Shown here one piece after another: positions 7,978 to 16,872 of a stretch of 64,000 bases of DNA. The notes below the pieces were generated by a model. It searched no databases. It had not been told where the DNA came from and worked only from the letters and a program-made list of their open reading frames with translations. The DNA is taken from NCBI GenBank assembly GCA_900468535.1, contig UBTY01000021.1, positions 62,001 through 126,000 on the forward strand, in the 5' to 3' direction. Position numbers and translations under genes: made by a program. The first letter of the stretch is position 1; each line of letters begins with the position of its first letter. The stretch is from Hyphomicrobiales bacterium. GTDB taxonomy: Bacteria; Pseudomonadota; Alphaproteobacteria; Rhizobiales; Rhizobiaceae.

Positions 7978-9363
7978 TTAGTCGATGTTCAGAGTGCCCT
8001 TGTGGTCGATCGTAAGACCGGCGATACCCTTGCGCATGGCAAAGACGTCGATTGGGTGGACCAAGTAGAGCCATGGCGGGTTCTGGTGAAGACGGGTGAG
8101 GCAGCGCGCATAGGCGAGATCCCTGGCACCGTCGTCGACGGCATGGTTTGCAGCCGAAATCAGCTCCTCGGTTTCAGGATCCTCGTAACCCTGCCACCAG
8201 ACCGCCTGTGTCGCGCTTGATATCTTGTCGTTCAGGATGCGGAATGTGCTGTGTGGCGAGGAGTCGAATATCGCCATGTCTCCCATTTCCTTGCGGCCGA
8301 TCTGCCGGGCGTATTCTGGTCGGTCGCGTTCGGTTTCGATCTCGACCTTGAGGCCGACCGCTTCAAGCGCAGCGCCCACGAAACGGCTGACTTCCGGCGC
8401 CCTCTCTGGCATGAACGTCGGTGTGCGCAAGGTCAAGGTAGCACCGGCATCGACGCCATCGAGCAGCCGCCGAGCCTTTTCCGGATCATAGGCGATTGGC
8501 CGCAGGTCGGCGCGCTTCGCACCAAGATGGAATGGGCTGACGATTGTAGAGGACGGGACCGCCAGCCCATGGAAGATCTCGTCGGCGATCAGAGCCGTAT
8601 CGACCGCATGATTGACCGCCAGCCGCGCTTCCGGTGAACGGAACATGCCCTGTTGGCAATTCAGGTAGTACATGACCGACAAGGTGTTGACGGCCTTTCC
8701 CCAGGCAAGGTTCTCATCGAAATCGAAACGCTTCTCGATGCGTTCCAGGTTGAGTGCTGCGTCGACGTCGCCGTGTATCAGGGAGTCGTAGCGCGCTTCA
8801 GCGTGTCGGTCGGCCAACGCGACGATCCGCTGCGGGCCGCTGCCCGAGCCGGCTTTCGCCAGCACCGCGCGCCTGCCCGCCTCGAACTCCTCGACGCGAT
8901 AGCGGCCGGTGCCGAGGACGGGCAAGCCGGCCTCATCCAACCGGCAGATGTAAAACTCCGAGAAAATGTCGAGAATGTCGGCGATCGGCTCGGGGTTCTC
9001 GACCCGAACCACACCGCCGCTCTCAGCGGTAATCCGGGCGTCGGCGAGATAACGCGCATAGGACCACTTCATCCCGAAGGTATCGACCGCCTGCAGGATA
9101 CCATCGATAAAGCCGATGATATCCTCGGCGGTGCACGGCTTCCCGTCATGGAACATCGCGCCATCTCGAATGAAGAATCGCCAGATACGACCGTCATCGG
9201 AATGAGACCAACGCGAGAACAGCGCCGGACGGACAAACCCGTCATCCCATTTCAGGAGCGGTTCGAAAACGAGGTTCTTCAGGGTCAGAACACTGGTGTC
9301 GTCGGTGACACGCGTGGGCGGAAGAAAGTCGACTTTCTCGAGGCTGATCGTCAGTGTGTCCAA
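7978..9363 (-). CDS. Peptide-binding-protein-like (SBP family 5) polypeptide without a signal peptide
   Basis: 461 residues resembling the mature part of DppA/OppA proteins: LVFEPLLKWDDGFVRPAL, WSHSDDGRIWRFFIRDG and FHDGKPCTAEDI near residues 33-85, and a C-terminal KGIAGL segment. It starts at a TTG (9363) with GAGG five bases upstream. An in-frame TAG at 9376-9378 rules out an upstream extension, so no export signal can exist. The protein is therefore expected in the cytosol, unlike the conventional binding protein encoded at 11348-12910 in the same operon. It starts eight bases after the permease stop. It may be a cytosolic ligand sensor or carrier, or an enzyme-like derivative of the fold; SgrR-type regulators also use this domain, but no DNA-binding domain is present. 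Confidence 0.82.
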   Translation of the reverse strand: MDTLTISLEKVDFLPPTRVTDDTSVLTLKNLVFEPLLKWDDGFVRPALFSRWSHSDDGRIWRFFIRDGAMFHDGKPCTAEDIIGFIDGILQAVDTFGMKWSYARYLADARITAESGGVVRVENPEPIADILDIFSEFYICRLDEAGLPVLGTGRYRVEEFEAGRRAVLAKAGSGSGPQRIVALADRHAEARYDSLIHGDVDAALNLERIEKRFDFDENLAWGKAVNTLSVMYYLNCQQGMFRSPEARLAVNHAVDTALIADEIFHGLAVPSSTIVSPFHLGAKRADLRPIAYDPEKARRLLDGVDAGATLTLRTPTFMPERAPEVSRFVGAALEAVGLKVEIETERDRPEYARQIGRKEMGDMAIFDSSPHSTFRILNDKISSATQAVWWQGYEDPETEELISAANHAVDDGARDLAYARCLTRLHQNPPWLYLVHPIDVFAMRKGIAGLTIDHKGTLNID

Positions 9364-9370
9364 GATGACC

Positions 9371-10219
9371 TCAATCTAGTTCGCTGCGGCGACGCGGGTT
9401 GAACCAGTCCGCCAGGGAGTCGCCCACCAGGTTGAAGGACAGGACGGCGAAAAGGATCGCCATGCCGGGCGCCAGTGCTACCCAGGGAGCGCTGCGCACA
9501 TATTGAAGGTTCGCCGACACATCCGCGCCCCACTCGGCCATCGGCGGCTGGGCACCAAGACCCAGGAAGCCGAGGCTGGCGGTCTGCAGGATGGCACTGC
9601 CCAGAGCCAATGTCGATTGAACCAGAAGCGGCCCAAGGCCATTGACGAAGATGTAGCGAAAGAGGATGCGGCTGTTCGGCAGCCCAAGCGAGACGGCGGC
9701 TTCGACATAAGGCTTGACCGAAACGCTGAGCGCCTGGCTGCGCGCGACACGCGCAAACTGAGGAGCAAGCGTAATCGCAACGGCAAGCATAGCATTTTGC
9801 AGGCTTGGACCGAAAGCGGCCGCCAATGCGATGGCGAGCACCAGTGCAGGAAAAGCCAAAATCGCGTCGACGACGCGCATGATGACGCTGTCCGTCCAGC
9901 CCCCCGCGAAACCGGCGATGGTGCCGAAGAACACACCGACGAGAAATGCGATGGCGACGACGCCCACGCCGATCGTCAGTGTGGCTCGCCCGCCATACAT
10001 GATGCGCGTCAACACATCGCGGCCGAAGGCGTCCGTGCCCAGCCAATGACTGACGCTTGGAGCGGCAAGCTTATGGAGAACATCGAGCTTGGTCGGCGAA
10101 TACACGGTGATCATCGGCCCGATTGTGATGAGCACGATCAGCGCGACGAGAATGCCAAGCCCGACAACTGCGAGTGTATTGCGTCTGAGAAACGTTATGA
10201 ATTCGCGCATGACGTTCAC
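9371..10219 (-). CDS. Dipeptide/oligopeptide-type ABC permease, DppC/OppC family
   Basis: 282 residues with an N-terminal membrane segment (VVGLGILVALIVLITIGPM), the DppC-type sequence HWLGTDAFGRDVLTRIMYGG, and the BPD-transport signature around EAAVSLGLPNSRILFRYIF. The C-terminal LAPGMAILFAVLSFNLVGD matches the usual end of this family. It starts with GTG at 10219, overlapping the stop of the DppB-like gene (GTGA); an ATG nine bases later is an alternative. Second membrane subunit of the importer; partner of the DppB-like protein, the secreted binding protein at 11348-12910 and the double ATPase at 14166-15959. The operon continues into the signal-less binding-protein-like gene. Confidence 0.93.
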   Translation of the reverse strand: MNVMREFITFLRRNTLAVVGLGILVALIVLITIGPMITVYSPTKLDVLHKLAAPSVSHWLGTDAFGRDVLTRIMYGGRATLTIGVGVVAIAFLVGVFFGTIAGFAGGWTDSVIMRVVDAILAFPALVLAIALAAAFGPSLQNAMLAVAITLAPQFARVARSQALSVSVKPYVEAAVSLGLPNSRILFRYIFVNGLGPLLVQSTLALGSAILQTASLGFLGLGAQPPMAEWGADVSANLQYVRSAPWVALAPGMAILFAVLSFNLVGDSLADWFNPRRRSELD

Positions 10220-11226
10220 TTCATCTTCTTGCGGACGCGCGGATCGAGAACGCCATAGAGCACGTCCACGATGATCGAGGTGATGACGAAAAGCAGCGCG
10301 AAGACCAGTGTCGTGCCCTGGATAACCGGATAGTCGCGGTTCTTGATCGCCTCGAACATGTAGCGACCGATCCCGGGCCAGGCGAAGATTGTTTCCGTCA
10401 GGATGGCGCCGCCGAGCATCTCGGCGAACTTAAGCCCGATCACCGTGATCGCCGGCAGGAGCGAATTGCGCAGGCCGTGATTGAGCACGACATCAGCGCG
10501 CCGCAGACCTTTTGCCCTGGCGGTACGAATAAAATCCTCACCCATGACATCGAGCATCGTGTTGCGCACGAAGCGTCCGAGCGTGGCGGAGAGGAAGGCG
10601 GCTAACACGGCGGTCGGGAGGATGAGATGCTGCACTGCGCTCCAGGTCGCGACGAGATCGCCTGAGAGCAGGCCATCCAGAATGGCGAAGCCCGTTATGT
10701 GTTCCGCCGTGATGAAGGAGCTCATCCGCCCGGAGACCGGCAGCCAGCCGAGATAGGTCCCGAAGACAAGCTGGAGGATCAGCGCAAGCAGGAAGGCGGG
10801 CATCGAGACCCCGACCAGGGAAACAACGCGCGTGATATGATCGAACAGCGAATTGGGCCTGATGGCGGAAAGAACGCCGATCGGAATGCCGAAAATCACG
10901 GCCACAATGACGGCGAACACGGACAGCTCGATCGTCGCCGGCAGTCGCAGGACGATCTCCTGGGCAACGGGCAGGCCAGTCTTCAGCGACAATCCAAAAT
11001 CGCCCTGCAGGAGCCCGCCGACATAGTGGAGGAACTGAAATACGACAGGCTGATCGAGATCAAGCTGAGCGCGCAGCGCATCGATCTGCGCTTGCGTCGC
11101 GCCGGGACCGAGCAGCGTGACAGCCGGATCGCCCGGGATCAGCCGAACCAGGGAAAAAACGATGACCAGAACGATGCACATGACGGGTATCAGCGCGATC
11201 AGTCGTCGTATGATGAAACTCGCCAT
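10216..11226 (-). CDS. Dipeptide/oligopeptide-type ABC permease, DppB/OppB family
   Basis: 336 residues. The N-terminus MASFIIRRLIALIPVMCIVL and LVRLIPGDPAVTLLGPGA are typical of DppB/GsiC proteins, followed by five more membrane segments. The permease loop reads DFIRTARAKGLRRADVVLNH with HGLRNSLLPAITVIG and the C-terminal GAILTETIFAWPGIGRYMFEAI. First membrane subunit of the peptide-type importer. The gene follows the secreted binding protein after 121 bases that contain a strong hairpin, and overlaps the DppC-like gene by four bases. Substrate specificity cannot be read; in this operon the cargo may be a small amide or glutathione-like compound rather than a peptide. Confidence 0.93.
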   Translation of the reverse strand: MASFIIRRLIALIPVMCIVLVIVFSLVRLIPGDPAVTLLGPGATQAQIDALRAQLDLDQPVVFQFLHYVGGLLQGDFGLSLKTGLPVAQEIVLRLPATIELSVFAVIVAVIFGIPIGVLSAIRPNSLFDHITRVVSLVGVSMPAFLLALILQLVFGTYLGWLPVSGRMSSFITAEHITGFAILDGLLSGDLVATWSAVQHLILPTAVLAAFLSATLGRFVRNTMLDVMGEDFIRTARAKGLRRADVVLNHGLRNSLLPAITVIGLKFAEMLGGAILTETIFAWPGIGRYMFEAIKNRDYPVIQGTTLVFALLFVITSIIVDVLYGVLDPRVRKKMK

Positions 11227-11302
11227 GCCTTTCCACTCATCAATGGTGCCGCCCGCCTCAGCGGGTGGCCACTATTCGATTGCCGGCGCCGCGGCGCGGT
11301 GC

Positions 11303-11331
11303 CACGAGCGAGCCATCAGGGATCGCTCGTG
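11303..11331 (-). terminator. Intercistronic hairpin between binding-protein and permease genes
   Basis: Perfect 9-bp stem CACGAGCGA / TCGCTCGTG with an 11-base loop, 17 bases after the binding-protein stop on the minus strand. No U-tract follows, so it more likely stabilises the upstream mRNA or attenuates than terminates fully. This would favour excess binding protein over membrane subunits. Confidence 0.6.
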
Positions 11332-11347
11332 TTCTAGCGCGGCTTCG

Positions 11348-12910
11348 TCACTTCTTGTAGACGGACCAGTACTCGTTGAGCGGCGGTGCGCTGTTGACGA
11401 CGAGTCCTTCGACATTGGCGCGCGTGAAGACGATCAGCTTCGGGCTGAAAAGATAGGCGCCCGGCACACGCTTGGCGATTTCTTCCTGAACCTCGAAATA
11501 GAGCTTCTTGCGGGCTTCCATATCCGACGTCTGCTGCGCCTTGACGATCAGATCATCGAGGTCCTTGTCTCCGGGCATGCGGAAGGTCATGGCTGTGTCG
11601 GCTAGAGACGACAGGTAGCCGATGGTGATGTGCGCATCCGGATCATTGTACCAGGGCTGGCGGCCATCGAGCGCGACATCGAACTGGCCTGATGTCTGCA
11701 ACGCGCGCAACGCGGGGAATTCGGTCTGCTCGATCGTGGCGTTGATGCCGATGTCGGCTAGGTTCGCCTGAACGAAGGTGGCAACAGCACCCCAGAGCGG
11801 CCCCTGGAAGCTATAGAGCTTCAGGTTGATGCTGGACGGATCGACACCGGCTTCCGCCAGAAGCTTCTTGGCCAGTTCCGGATCATAGGCCGGTGCAAGT
11901 TCCTTCATCTTCGGGTTGAACGCCCAGCTGTTGCTGGTCAGAGGACCATACACGCGCTCGGCAGTGCCGCCGAAGACGCCCTGCAAAAGGCCGTCATAGT
12001 CGATCGCATGTGCGATCGCTTCGCGTGCCTTGACGTTGGCGAAAGGCCCGTCCTTCTTATTGTTGTTGAACTCGAGCTGGCGGATGATCTGGCTCGATGT
12101 TTCGAGCACCTTCACATCCTTGTTGTCCTTCAACGCTTCGATATCCTCGGCAGCGATCGCCGACAGCTGACCCTGCTGCTGAACGATATCCACGCCGCCG
12201 CTTTCAAGCTCGAGCCGGCGCGTCGAGGCGTCTGGAATGACGCGGTAGATGATCTTGGAAAGCTTGGGCGCGCCGCGGAAGTAGTCCGGGTTGGCCTCGA
12301 GAACGACGTTCGTATCGGCCTGCGCGCTCTTGAAGACAAACGGACCGGTGCCGACGGGATTGGCGGCGAACTTGTCACCATATTTCTCCACCGCCGTCGG
12401 GCTGACGATCGCCGATTGCGGCTGCGCCAGAATTGACAGGAATGCCGGATAGGCCGCCGTGAGGGTGATTTTTACCTCGCTCGGCGACACTACGGAGATA
12501 TCCTTGATAAGGTCGAAGGTCGCCTTGACGTAGGAATTTGATGCCTTGGTGCGTTCGAGCGAGAACTTCACGGCAGCCGCATCGAAAGGCGTGCCGTCCT
12601 GGAATTTCACGCCATCACGGAGCTTGAAGTCGAACTCCTTGCCATCCGCGGAAACAGTCCAGCCCGTAGCAAGGCGCCCCTCAAGATCCTTGAAGTCAGG
12701 CGCCGTCCACGCAACCAGCGTGTCGAAGACGTTCAGAATGATCTCGCTGCCGACGGGCTCGGCCTTGTTGGTGCCGGGCTCGAGGCTGACGGGATCCGAG
12801 GGAACGGCAACGACCAGCGTCTTCAACTGTTCCGCACTCTGCGCCATCCCGTGACCCGCAACGAGCGGCAAGGCCACCATCGCTGCGAAAAATCCCTTCC
12901 AGACTTTCAT
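11348..12910 (-). CDS. Periplasmic substrate-binding protein of a peptide-type importer (SBP family 5)
   Basis: 520 residues from the ATG at 12910, chosen because AGGGG lies about eight bases upstream and the signal peptide starts there (MKVWKGFFAAMVALPLVAGH, cleavage after GMA-QSA). An upstream in-frame start at 12970 would place 20 charged residues before the signal. Family 5 features are LVVAVPSDPVSLEPGTNKAE, the DFKLRDGVKFQDGTPFDAAA block near residue 90, and AREAIAHAIDYD near residue 300. First gene of the operon that encodes both permeases, a signal-less paralogue, a VOC protein and the NTPase/FGE fusion. A candidate GntR operator lies 77 bases upstream of the start. Confidence 0.92.
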   Translation of the reverse strand: MKVWKGFFAAMVALPLVAGHGMAQSAEQLKTLVVAVPSDPVSLEPGTNKAEPVGSEIILNVFDTLVAWTAPDFKDLEGRLATGWTVSADGKEFDFKLRDGVKFQDGTPFDAAAVKFSLERTKASNSYVKATFDLIKDISVVSPSEVKITLTAAYPAFLSILAQPQSAIVSPTAVEKYGDKFAANPVGTGPFVFKSAQADTNVVLEANPDYFRGAPKLSKIIYRVIPDASTRRLELESGGVDIVQQQGQLSAIAAEDIEALKDNKDVKVLETSSQIIRQLEFNNNKKDGPFANVKAREAIAHAIDYDGLLQGVFGGTAERVYGPLTSNSWAFNPKMKELAPAYDPELAKKLLAEAGVDPSSINLKLYSFQGPLWGAVATFVQANLADIGINATIEQTEFPALRALQTSGQFDVALDGRQPWYNDPDAHITIGYLSSLADTAMTFRMPGDKDLDDLIVKAQQTSDMEARKKLYFEVQEEIAKRVPGAYLFSPKLIVFTRANVEGLVVNSAPPLNEYWSVYKK

Positions 12911-12986
12911 TCTACGCCCCTTTCGTAGTCGCGGCTTTCGTTCAAAAGCCGGCTTCATCAATACCGGCACTTCTTAGCCAATCCGT

Positions 12987-13006
12987 GATATACTACGAAA
13001 TATATC
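12987..13006. promoter_or_regulatory. Candidate GntR operator, copy A
   Basis: GATATACTACGAAATATATC, a near-palindrome whose half-sites agree at 8 of 10 positions. It lies 77 bases upstream of the binding-protein start in an AT-rich stretch. The same motif, in the other orientation, recurs at 14088 and 16807, upstream of the other units of the presumed regulon. Confidence 0.65.
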
Positions 13007-13160
13007 ATCAGAAATGAGGCTGTAAAGCATGCTTGGCGACTGTTTAGACAATCGCCAAAATCGCACATTCTTTATGCAATATAAGAAAAAATATGCCGAT
13101 TATTCGCGCATTATGAGAACAGAAACAGGGGATAGGGTGGAGAATAGGCCAAGCGCCGAT

Positions 13161-14018
13161 TCAAAGCGGATCCGCGCCCGTTATCACCGGACGTGTCGGA
13201 TCGCTGATCCAGGCAGACCAGGAACCGGGGTACATGGCTGCCTCGACGCCGATCGAGGCAAGCGCCAGAACGGTATGCGCGGCCGACATGCCGGCCCCGC
13301 AATAGACACCGACCGGGCACGATCCATCCGCGCCGAGCGCACGATACATTTCCGCCAGCGTGGCTGCATCTGTGAAATTGCCATAGTCGGTGAGGTTATC
13401 AGGCGCCGGCGCGCTGATTGCATAAGGAATATGCCCTCGTGCCGGCTGCCCTGGCGCCACCGCGCCGCCGATGTAATTGGGCCTGATGCGCGCATCGAGC
13501 AACACCGCTTCCTTGCCGAGGCGCAAGGCAGCATTCGCGTCAAGCTCGGGCATATGGCCGACGGACAGTGTGATTTCGCTTGGCTGTGGCGTCGCCACCT
13601 TGTCCGTCACAGGAAGTCCGGCAGACCGCCACGCCGGCATGGCACCGTCAAGCACCCGAACATCTGGCAGGCCTGCCCATCGCAGCACCCACCACGCTCT
13701 CGCTGCCGTCATGCTGCGATCGCCGTCATAAACGACGACAGTGCTCTCCTTGCGCAGCCCCCAGCGGCGAGCCTTCTCCTGCAGAACAAGAATATCGGGC
13801 AAGGGTCGCTGCCCACCCTCGAAGGAGGCAGGCGCCTGAAAGTCAGTATAGGCTTCCGTGTCGATTGCCCCATCGATACGCGACCCGTTAAAGGACGGGG
13901 CACCGGTATAGGGATTGATCGAATGAACAGCGAGCAAGGTGATATCCGCACCGGATCTGCGGAGCTCATCCAATTCGACGGGTGTCAGAAGAACTTTTTT
14001 TCGGACGTCGTCGATCAT
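13161..14018 (-). CDS. Two-domain rhodanese/3-mercaptopyruvate sulfurtransferase
   Basis: 285 residues from the ATG at 14018, the usual length of tandem rhodanese sulfurtransferases; a TTG at 14069 would add 17 residues. The first, inactive domain shows FNGSRIDGAIDTEAYTDF and VVVYDGDRSMTAARAWWVLR. The second domain carries ARGHIPYAI and the active-site loop YCGAGMSAAH, with the catalytic Cys in a CGAGMSA context, closer to the CGSGVTA of mercaptopyruvate sulfurtransferase than to the CRKGVTA of thiosulfate enzymes. It would move a sulfane sulfur from a thiol compound to an acceptor, matching the PatB-type C-S lyase downstream. It is divergent from the double ATPase, with GntR operator copy B between them. 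Its 3' side faces the importer operon with no clear terminator. Confidence 0.88.
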   Translation of the reverse strand: MIDDVRKKVLLTPVELDELRRSGADITLLAVHSINPYTGAPSFNGSRIDGAIDTEAYTDFQAPASFEGGQRPLPDILVLQEKARRWGLRKESTVVVYDGDRSMTAARAWWVLRWAGLPDVRVLDGAMPAWRSAGLPVTDKVATPQPSEITLSVGHMPELDANAALRLGKEAVLLDARIRPNYIGGAVAPGQPARGHIPYAISAPAPDNLTDYGNFTDAATLAEMYRALGADGSCPVGVYCGAGMSAAHTVLALASIGVEAAMYPGSWSAWISDPTRPVITGADPL

Positions 14019-14087
14019 GGCGCCAACTTCTTTACAAGCTGAGGAATTTGACCATCCTCCTTCATCCAATGCAGCTTGGCAAGCTGA

Positions 14088-14107
14088 AATATCTTACGTA
14101 GTATATC
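14088..14107. promoter_or_regulatory. Candidate GntR operator, copy B
   Basis: AATATCTTACGTAGTATATC, near-palindromic, in the divergent region between the sulfurtransferase (minus) and the double ATPase (plus). Its right half, CGTAGTATATCAC, is identical to the reverse complement of copy A. The site is placed to act on both genes. Confidence 0.65.
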
Positions 14108-14165
14108 ACGACCTTTCGTATCCTGTATGAAAGGCGACAGCCCTACCGCCACAGGAGCGTCCTGC

Positions 14166-15959
14166 GTGACCATCTTATCCGTTGAGCATCTGACAACGTC
14201 CTTTCGTCGAGGCGGAGAATGGACGCCCGTCGTCAACGATGTCAGCCTGACGGTGGCAGCCGGCGAGACGGTGGCGATCGTTGGCGAGTCCGGCTCCGGA
14301 AAGAGCGTGACGGCAATGTCGATCATGCGCCTGCTTCCGGAAAAGACCTCTCGGATCGAGGGTAGCGTCAAGCTCGGCGGCAGGGAACTTTTGACTGTAC
14401 CCGAGCGCGAGATGCAGGACATCCGGGGCAACGAGGTCGCGATGATCTTTCAGGAGCCGATGACCTCCCTCAATCCGGTCCTCACTGTAGGTCGTCAGAT
14501 CGCGGAGGCAATCCGGCGCCATCGCGGGGTTAGCGCTAGTGAGGCCCGCGCGCAGACAATCGCCTTGCTGGACCGCGTGCGCATTCCGGCGGCCACAAAA
14601 CGTTTCGATGAATATCCGCACGAGCTTTCCGGCGGCACGCTGCAACGTGTGATGATCGCCATGGCGCTGGCCTGCAGACCGAAGCTTCTGATCGCAGACG
14701 AGCCGACCACCGCGCTTGACGTGACCGTTCAGGCCGAAATCCTTGGACTCATCAAGAGCCTCCAGGATGAAGAGCAAATGGGCGTGCTCTTCATCACCCA
14801 TGACATGGGCGTTGTCGCCGAGATCGCCGACCGGACTGTGGTGATGTTCCGCTCGCGCGCGCTGGAAAGCGGTCCCACAGATGCGATCTTTGCCGACCCC
14901 GAGAACGCCTATACGAAGGCCCTGCTCTCAGCCGTGCCGAAACTCGGCTCGATGACTGGCCGCTCGAATCCCGCGACCTTTCCGCTGGTCGACGTCCAAA
15001 GCGGCCTTGCGCTTGGAGAGCGCGAAGTCGCTCGGGCCGGCGAGCGCAACGTTCTTGAGGTCAGCAACCTCGTCGCACGGTTCGACATCAAGAGCGGCGT
15101 ACTCGGTCGCGTAACCGGTCGCGTGCACGCGGTTGAGGACGTCTCGTTCGACCTGAAGGAGGGCGAAACCCTTTCGCTGGTCGGAGAATCCGGTTGCGGC
15201 AAGTCAACGACCGGCCGCGCGGTGCTCCGGCTCATCGAACCCGTCAGCGGCAACATCCGCATCAATGGCGAGGACATCGGCGCGATGACGTCGGGCATGC
15301 TGACGCGCCAGCGCCGCCAGATGCAGATGATCTTTCAGGACCCCTATTCCAGCCTCAACCCGCGTATGCGCGTGGGCGACGCCATTGCCGAGCCATTGAT
15401 CGCTCATGGATTGGCCTCGCGGACGGAAGCCCAGGCAAAGGCCGTCGATCTCCTCGAACGGGTTGGCCTCAAGCCCGATATGGCGCGACGCTTTCCGCAC
15501 GAATTTTCCGGTGGCCAGCGCCAGCGCATCAGCATCGCGCGCGCATTGACGCTGAACCCGAACCTGATTGTCGCTGACGAGGCGGTCTCCGCGCTTGACG
15601 TCTCGATCAAGGCGCAGGTGGTGAACCTGATGCTGGAGCTTCAGGAAAACCTGAAGATCGCCTATCTTTTCATCAGCCACGACATGGCAGTCGTCGAGCG
15701 CGTGAGCCACCGCGTCGCGGTCATGTATCTCGGCGAGATTGTCGAAATTGGTTCGCGCGAGCAGATTTTTGCCAGCCCGCAGCATGCCTATACCAAGCGG
15801 CTACTGGATGCCGTGCCGATTGCCGACCCAAGCCGCCGCCACGTCCGCGCGCGCCAACCCGGCGTCGAACTCGGAAGCGCCGTCAGGCCGGCGGACTACC
15901 TCCCCCCGAAGGCAAGCTATCGCGAAGCGGCACCCGGCCACCTCGTCAAGCAAGGCTAG
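14166..15959 (+). CDS. Fused double ATP-binding subunit of a peptide-type ABC importer (DppD-DppF / GsiA-like)
   Basis: 597 residues from a GTG at 14166 that has GGAG eight bases upstream and gives the usual N-terminus (VTILSVEHL); an ATG at 14127 lacks a ribosome site. Two complete ATPase domains are visible: Walker A GESGSGKS near residue 42, signature ELSGGTLQR, Walker B LLIADEPTTALD; then Walker A GESGCGKST near residue 340, FQDPYSSLNPRMRV, signature EFSGGQRQR and LIVADEAVSALD. Each domain ends with the oligopeptide extension (AYTKALLSAVP, AYTKRLLDAVP). This is the only ATPase gene near the DppBC-like permeases, so it should energise that importer although it lies on the other strand, beyond the sulfurtransferase. 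GntR operator copy B lies 58 bases before the start. Confidence 0.92.
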   Translation: MTILSVEHLTTSFRRGGEWTPVVNDVSLTVAAGETVAIVGESGSGKSVTAMSIMRLLPEKTSRIEGSVKLGGRELLTVPEREMQDIRGNEVAMIFQEPMTSLNPVLTVGRQIAEAIRRHRGVSASEARAQTIALLDRVRIPAATKRFDEYPHELSGGTLQRVMIAMALACRPKLLIADEPTTALDVTVQAEILGLIKSLQDEEQMGVLFITHDMGVVAEIADRTVVMFRSRALESGPTDAIFADPENAYTKALLSAVPKLGSMTGRSNPATFPLVDVQSGLALGEREVARAGERNVLEVSNLVARFDIKSGVLGRVTGRVHAVEDVSFDLKEGETLSLVGESGCGKSTTGRAVLRLIEPVSGNIRINGEDIGAMTSGMLTRQRRQMQMIFQDPYSSLNPRMRVGDAIAEPLIAHGLASRTEAQAKAVDLLERVGLKPDMARRFPHEFSGGQRQRISIARALTLNPNLIVADEAVSALDVSIKAQVVNLMLELQENLKIAYLFISHDMAVVERVSHRVAVMYLGEIVEIGSREQIFASPQHAYTKRLLDAVPIADPSRRHVRARQPGVELGSAVRPADYLPPKASYREAAPGHLVKQG

Positions 15960-15973
15960 TGCAGAGCGCCTGA

Positions 15974-16675
15974 TCAGAGAGTAAAGCTGCCGTGGGCGTT
16001 TGAAATCAGCGCGTTGAGCAATCCCTGGAGCGTATTTTCGTTGTGCTCGACCATCGCGGCGCGTGCCTTGTCACTGTCGCGCTCGCGCAGCACACCAACG
16101 ATCCGATGATGGTCGTTGGCCGTCTCCGGATTAATGTCGCGAACTCTCGTCCCCATGTAGAATAGGCGCGCGCACTCCTCGAGATGGCTCATCACCAGCG
16201 AGTGCAGGCGTGGGTTACGCGAACCGCGCGCGATCGCCGAATGGAACTCCTCGTTGGAGTCGACGAAGGTTTTCGTGCTGACATTTTCGCCCACGACGTA
16301 GCTAGCGTTGGCCAGCTGATCGAGCGCATCCAGTTCGGCATCAGTGAGGTTCTTCGCGGCAAGTGCTGCAGCAGTTCCCTCGAGCACGCCGCGAACAGCG
16401 AAAAGGTCGTTCATGTCCTTGACCGTAACCGGCGTCACGCGATAGCCGCGCCGCGGGAAGGCTTCCATGAACCCTTCGACGCACAGACGTGCCAATGCTT
16501 CGCGCACCGGCGTCTTGCTCATTTCCAGCTTTTCGGCGAGCTCGGGTTCGGAAACCGCCATGCCCGGCGCCAACTGCCCGACGATGATCCGCTCGCGCAA
16601 TATCATGTAGGCTTGCTCCGTCAGCGATTTCGCCCGTCTTTCCGACGTCGGCCCCGACCTGTCAGTCCTGTTCAA
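15974..16675 (-). CDS. GntR-family regulator, FadR/FCD subfamily
   Basis: 233 residues. The winged helix at residues 15-80 includes AYMILRERIIVGQLAPG, ELAEKLEMSKTPVREALARL and GFMEAFPRRGYRVTPV, the GntR signature. The C-terminal all-helical FCD domain (about 95-225) has the metal- and ligand-binding pattern DSNEEFHSAIARGSRNPRL and NDHHRIVGVL, where Asp and His residues usually hold a metal ion. The gene converges on the double ATPase with only 14 bases between stops, and diverges from the racemase operon. Three copies of one palindrome in the divergent or upstream regions make it the likely repressor of the whole 5.5-21.7 kb block. Confidence 0.92.
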   Translation of the reverse strand: MNRTDRSGPTSERRAKSLTEQAYMILRERIIVGQLAPGMAVSEPELAEKLEMSKTPVREALARLCVEGFMEAFPRRGYRVTPVTVKDMNDLFAVRGVLEGTAAALAAKNLTDAELDALDQLANASYVVGENVSTKTFVDSNEEFHSAIARGSRNPRLHSLVMSHLEECARLFYMGTRVRDINPETANDHHRIVGVLRERDSDKARAAMVEHNENTLQGLLNALISNAHGSFTL

Positions 16676-16806
16676 AACCCATCTCCCATCCGACCACAGC
16701 AGGCCGACGCTGCTTTCTCGCCATACATCGCCGGCAAGTCAAAGCCTTTTGATATTACGAACATTCGCGTCCCGGGCAAACTGGACTTTGACACCACCCG
16801 ACCCAT

Positions 16807-16826
16807 AATATATTACGTGGTATATC
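16807..16826. promoter_or_regulatory. Candidate GntR operator, copy C
   Basis: AATATATTACGTGGTATATC, near-palindromic, 46 bases upstream of the racemase start and about 130 bases upstream of the GntR gene, so positioned for control of the catabolic operon and for autoregulation. Confidence 0.65.
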
Positions 16827-16872
16827 TTGCCTGCGCAATCACCATGGCTGCGCGTAAACCCAAGGGTGCGTC

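Noticed and set aside
14032-14055. A tiny minus-strand frame MVKFLSL upstream of the sulfurtransferase, just after GGAGG
   Set aside because: The ribosome motif directly abuts the ATG, so initiation would be poor; there is no hairpin set to suggest attenuation.
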